Source: Mucilaginibacter rubeus
GTDB taxonomy: Bacteria; Bacteroidota; Bacteroidia; Sphingobacteriales; Sphingobacteriaceae
Length of the DNA: 64,000 nucleotides
Assembly: GCF_003286415.2 (NCBI RefSeq)
Contig: NZ_CP043450.1
Location: forward strand, 5,642,001-5,706,000
Reading direction: 5' to 3'
This document shows positions 63,248 through 64,000 of this stretch, piece by piece. The translations under genes and the position numbers were made by a program. Numbering within the stretch: the first letter of the stretch is position 1; every line of letters begins with the position of its first letter. Below the pieces are notes generated by a model, which saw nothing but the letters and a program-made list of their open reading frames with translations, did no database searches and was not told where the DNA came from.

Positions 63248-63805
63248 TTAATGTTTTACGGGAATTTTTGAACCCGCTTTCTTAGGTGCAGGAGAAACCT
63301 GTTGTTTTACTGTCGGCGGATCTGTTTTTTGAGAAAATTCGTCTTCCATCATCTTTTGAAGCTCATCCTTATGTGCTGCCACGGCTTCCTGACCAACCAT
63401 CATTGCATTTTGCGTTAAAGCCGGCAATTTCTGACCAACTTTCTGCCCAACCGGCGAATTATAGAAAGTTGTTATTTGTTTCAACTCGTCCTCAGTAAAT
63501 TCATTAGCATAAATGGCAGCCATCTTATTCTTAAGCGAATCCCAGGTAAAATACTTGTTCATAAATGTATTCATCACCCTTTTAAAGGCAACCTTTTTAT
63601 CGTCGGGAACCTGGTTGCTTGCAACATCGATCTGGTTGGTAATTATTGTCCCAAATTGTTTATCAATACCAAGCGCAATCAACATTTGCTGTGCTGCCTC
63701 CATGCGAGAGGGTGGTAAGGTTTGATCTGTAGTCTGCGCTTTTAAGCTTGACGACGAAAACAGGATTACACCGGCAAACGCGATAAGTTTAAGTTTTAGG
63801 TTCAT
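63248..63805 (-). CDS. Exported DUF2059 protein
   Basis: A 185-residue protein. The ATG at 63805 was chosen, since it gives a signal peptide (LKLIAFAGVILFSSSSLKAQ); the frame is open for 18 more codons, which overlap the upstream gene. The DUF2059 core (about 75-150) includes 'YANEFTEDELKQITTFYNSPVGQKV'. The tail is Lys/Pro-rich. The role is unknown. It starts 2 bp after the stop of the upstream partial gene, so the two form an operon. Confidence 0.85.
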   Translation of the reverse strand: MNLKLKLIAFAGVILFSSSSLKAQTTDQTLPPSRMEAAQQMLIALGIDKQFGTIITNQIDVASNQVPDDKKVAFKRVMNTFMNKYFTWDSLKNKMAAIYANEFTEDELKQITTFYNSPVGQKVGQKLPALTQNAMMVGQEAVAAHKDELQKMMEDEFSQKTDPPTVKQQVSPAPKKAGSKIPVKH

Positions 63806-63807
63806 AT

Positions 63808-64000
63808 TTAAATTTTTATAAAAATCTTTTTGAGGTAGAATCCCCACATCACTATCCATAAAATCAATACAGTAAATATAGCGCTTACCAGCGAAGCATT
63901 TACCGGCGAAAAATAAGGCGCGAAAAATGTTTGATAAATTGAATGGCCGCCAATTTTAATCATCCCCATATAATGCGGAATAAAACCCGAAAGTACATAA
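63808..64000 (-). CDS. C-terminal end of a membrane protein, possibly DUF5009/heparan-glucosaminide acetyltransferase-like (partial)
   Basis: The window edge cuts this gene, and its 63 visible residues end at a stop at 63808-63810. They form two hydrophobic segments ('YVLSGFIPHYMGMIKIGG' and 'ASLVSAIFTVLILWIVMWG') and a basic end (KKIFIKI). The pattern fits the last helices of NagX/DUF5009 acetyltransferase-like proteins, but so short a piece is weak evidence. It overlaps no other gene and is 2 bp from the DUF2059 start. Confidence 0.45.
   Translation of the reverse strand, partial: YVLSGFIPHYMGMIKIGGHSIYQTFFAPYFSPVNASLVSAIFTVLILWIVMWGFYLKKIFIKI

Noticed and set aside
63806..63859. An 18-codon extension of the DUF2059 protein
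   Set aside because: It overlaps the end of the upstream membrane protein gene and displaces the signal peptide.
1..64000. tRNA, rRNA or transposase genes
   Set aside because: None of the gaps shows tRNA cloverleaf or rRNA sequence, and no open frame resembles a transposase or integrase.

Overview
The window reads as chromosomal DNA of a Bacteroidota bacterium, most likely a Sphingobacteriaceae member near Mucilaginibacter or Pedobacter. The support is as follows: promoters fit the TTTG/TTG-N19-21-TAnnTTTG pattern; there are TonB receptors with carboxypeptidase-like N-terminal domains; many lipoproteins; a TPR/HTH regulator; LytS/LytTR signalling; a bacillithiol-type YtxJ; and a diet of polysaccharide-degrading enzymes. 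No taxonomic search was possible, so the genus is inference. No rRNA, tRNA, CRISPR array, transposase or prophage was seen.

Layout. 1-6 kb: a beta-helix lipoprotein downstream of a TonB receptor, with a membrane TPR/HTH regulator upstream. 6-18 kb: a large AsmA-like protein, then a sulfatase/glutaminase-family pair, then a 1170-residue protein joining an MG2-like domain to a TonB plug. 18-30 kb: a DinB-like protein, an OmpA lipoprotein, an SMI1/KNR4 protein, two alginate-lyase-family enzymes flanking two tandem GH18 chitinases, a LytS/LytTR pair, and a TetR/TetX-like pair with a palindromic operator. 30-45 kb: mostly housekeeping genes (asparaginase, TatD, two double-domain FKBPs, NrnA, Ndk, RecF/DUF721, TPR protein, RibH, YtxJ, LipA, ECF sigma/anti-sigma, Nnr) plus a PemK-type toxin-antitoxin pair. 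45-56 kb: oxidative stress and iron (katA and oxyR divergent, siderophore receptor plus PepSY protein, 2Fe-2S reductase, amino-acid permease, superoxide dismutase). 55-64 kb: TadA, CsaA, a Lhr-like helicase, lipoproteins, an M16 peptidase, a DUF2059 protein and the cut-off end of an acyltransferase-like membrane protein.

How genes work together. The chitinases, alginate-lyase-like enzymes, sulfatase and glutaminase-family protein suggest scavenging of complex extracellular polymers. OxyR, catalase and SOD form a peroxide/superoxide defence, next to a metal-responsive receptor whose promoter carries a perfect 7-1-7 palindrome.

The most unusual feature is the density of non-coding palindromic elements. 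At least eight families of 75-160 bp inverted-repeat elements occupy the intergenic gaps, one of them in five copies. A related-looking 122-bp element lies in frame inside the DEXH helicase gene and adds about 41 residues between the DEWH box and the SAT motif. This is the strongest candidate for something new here.
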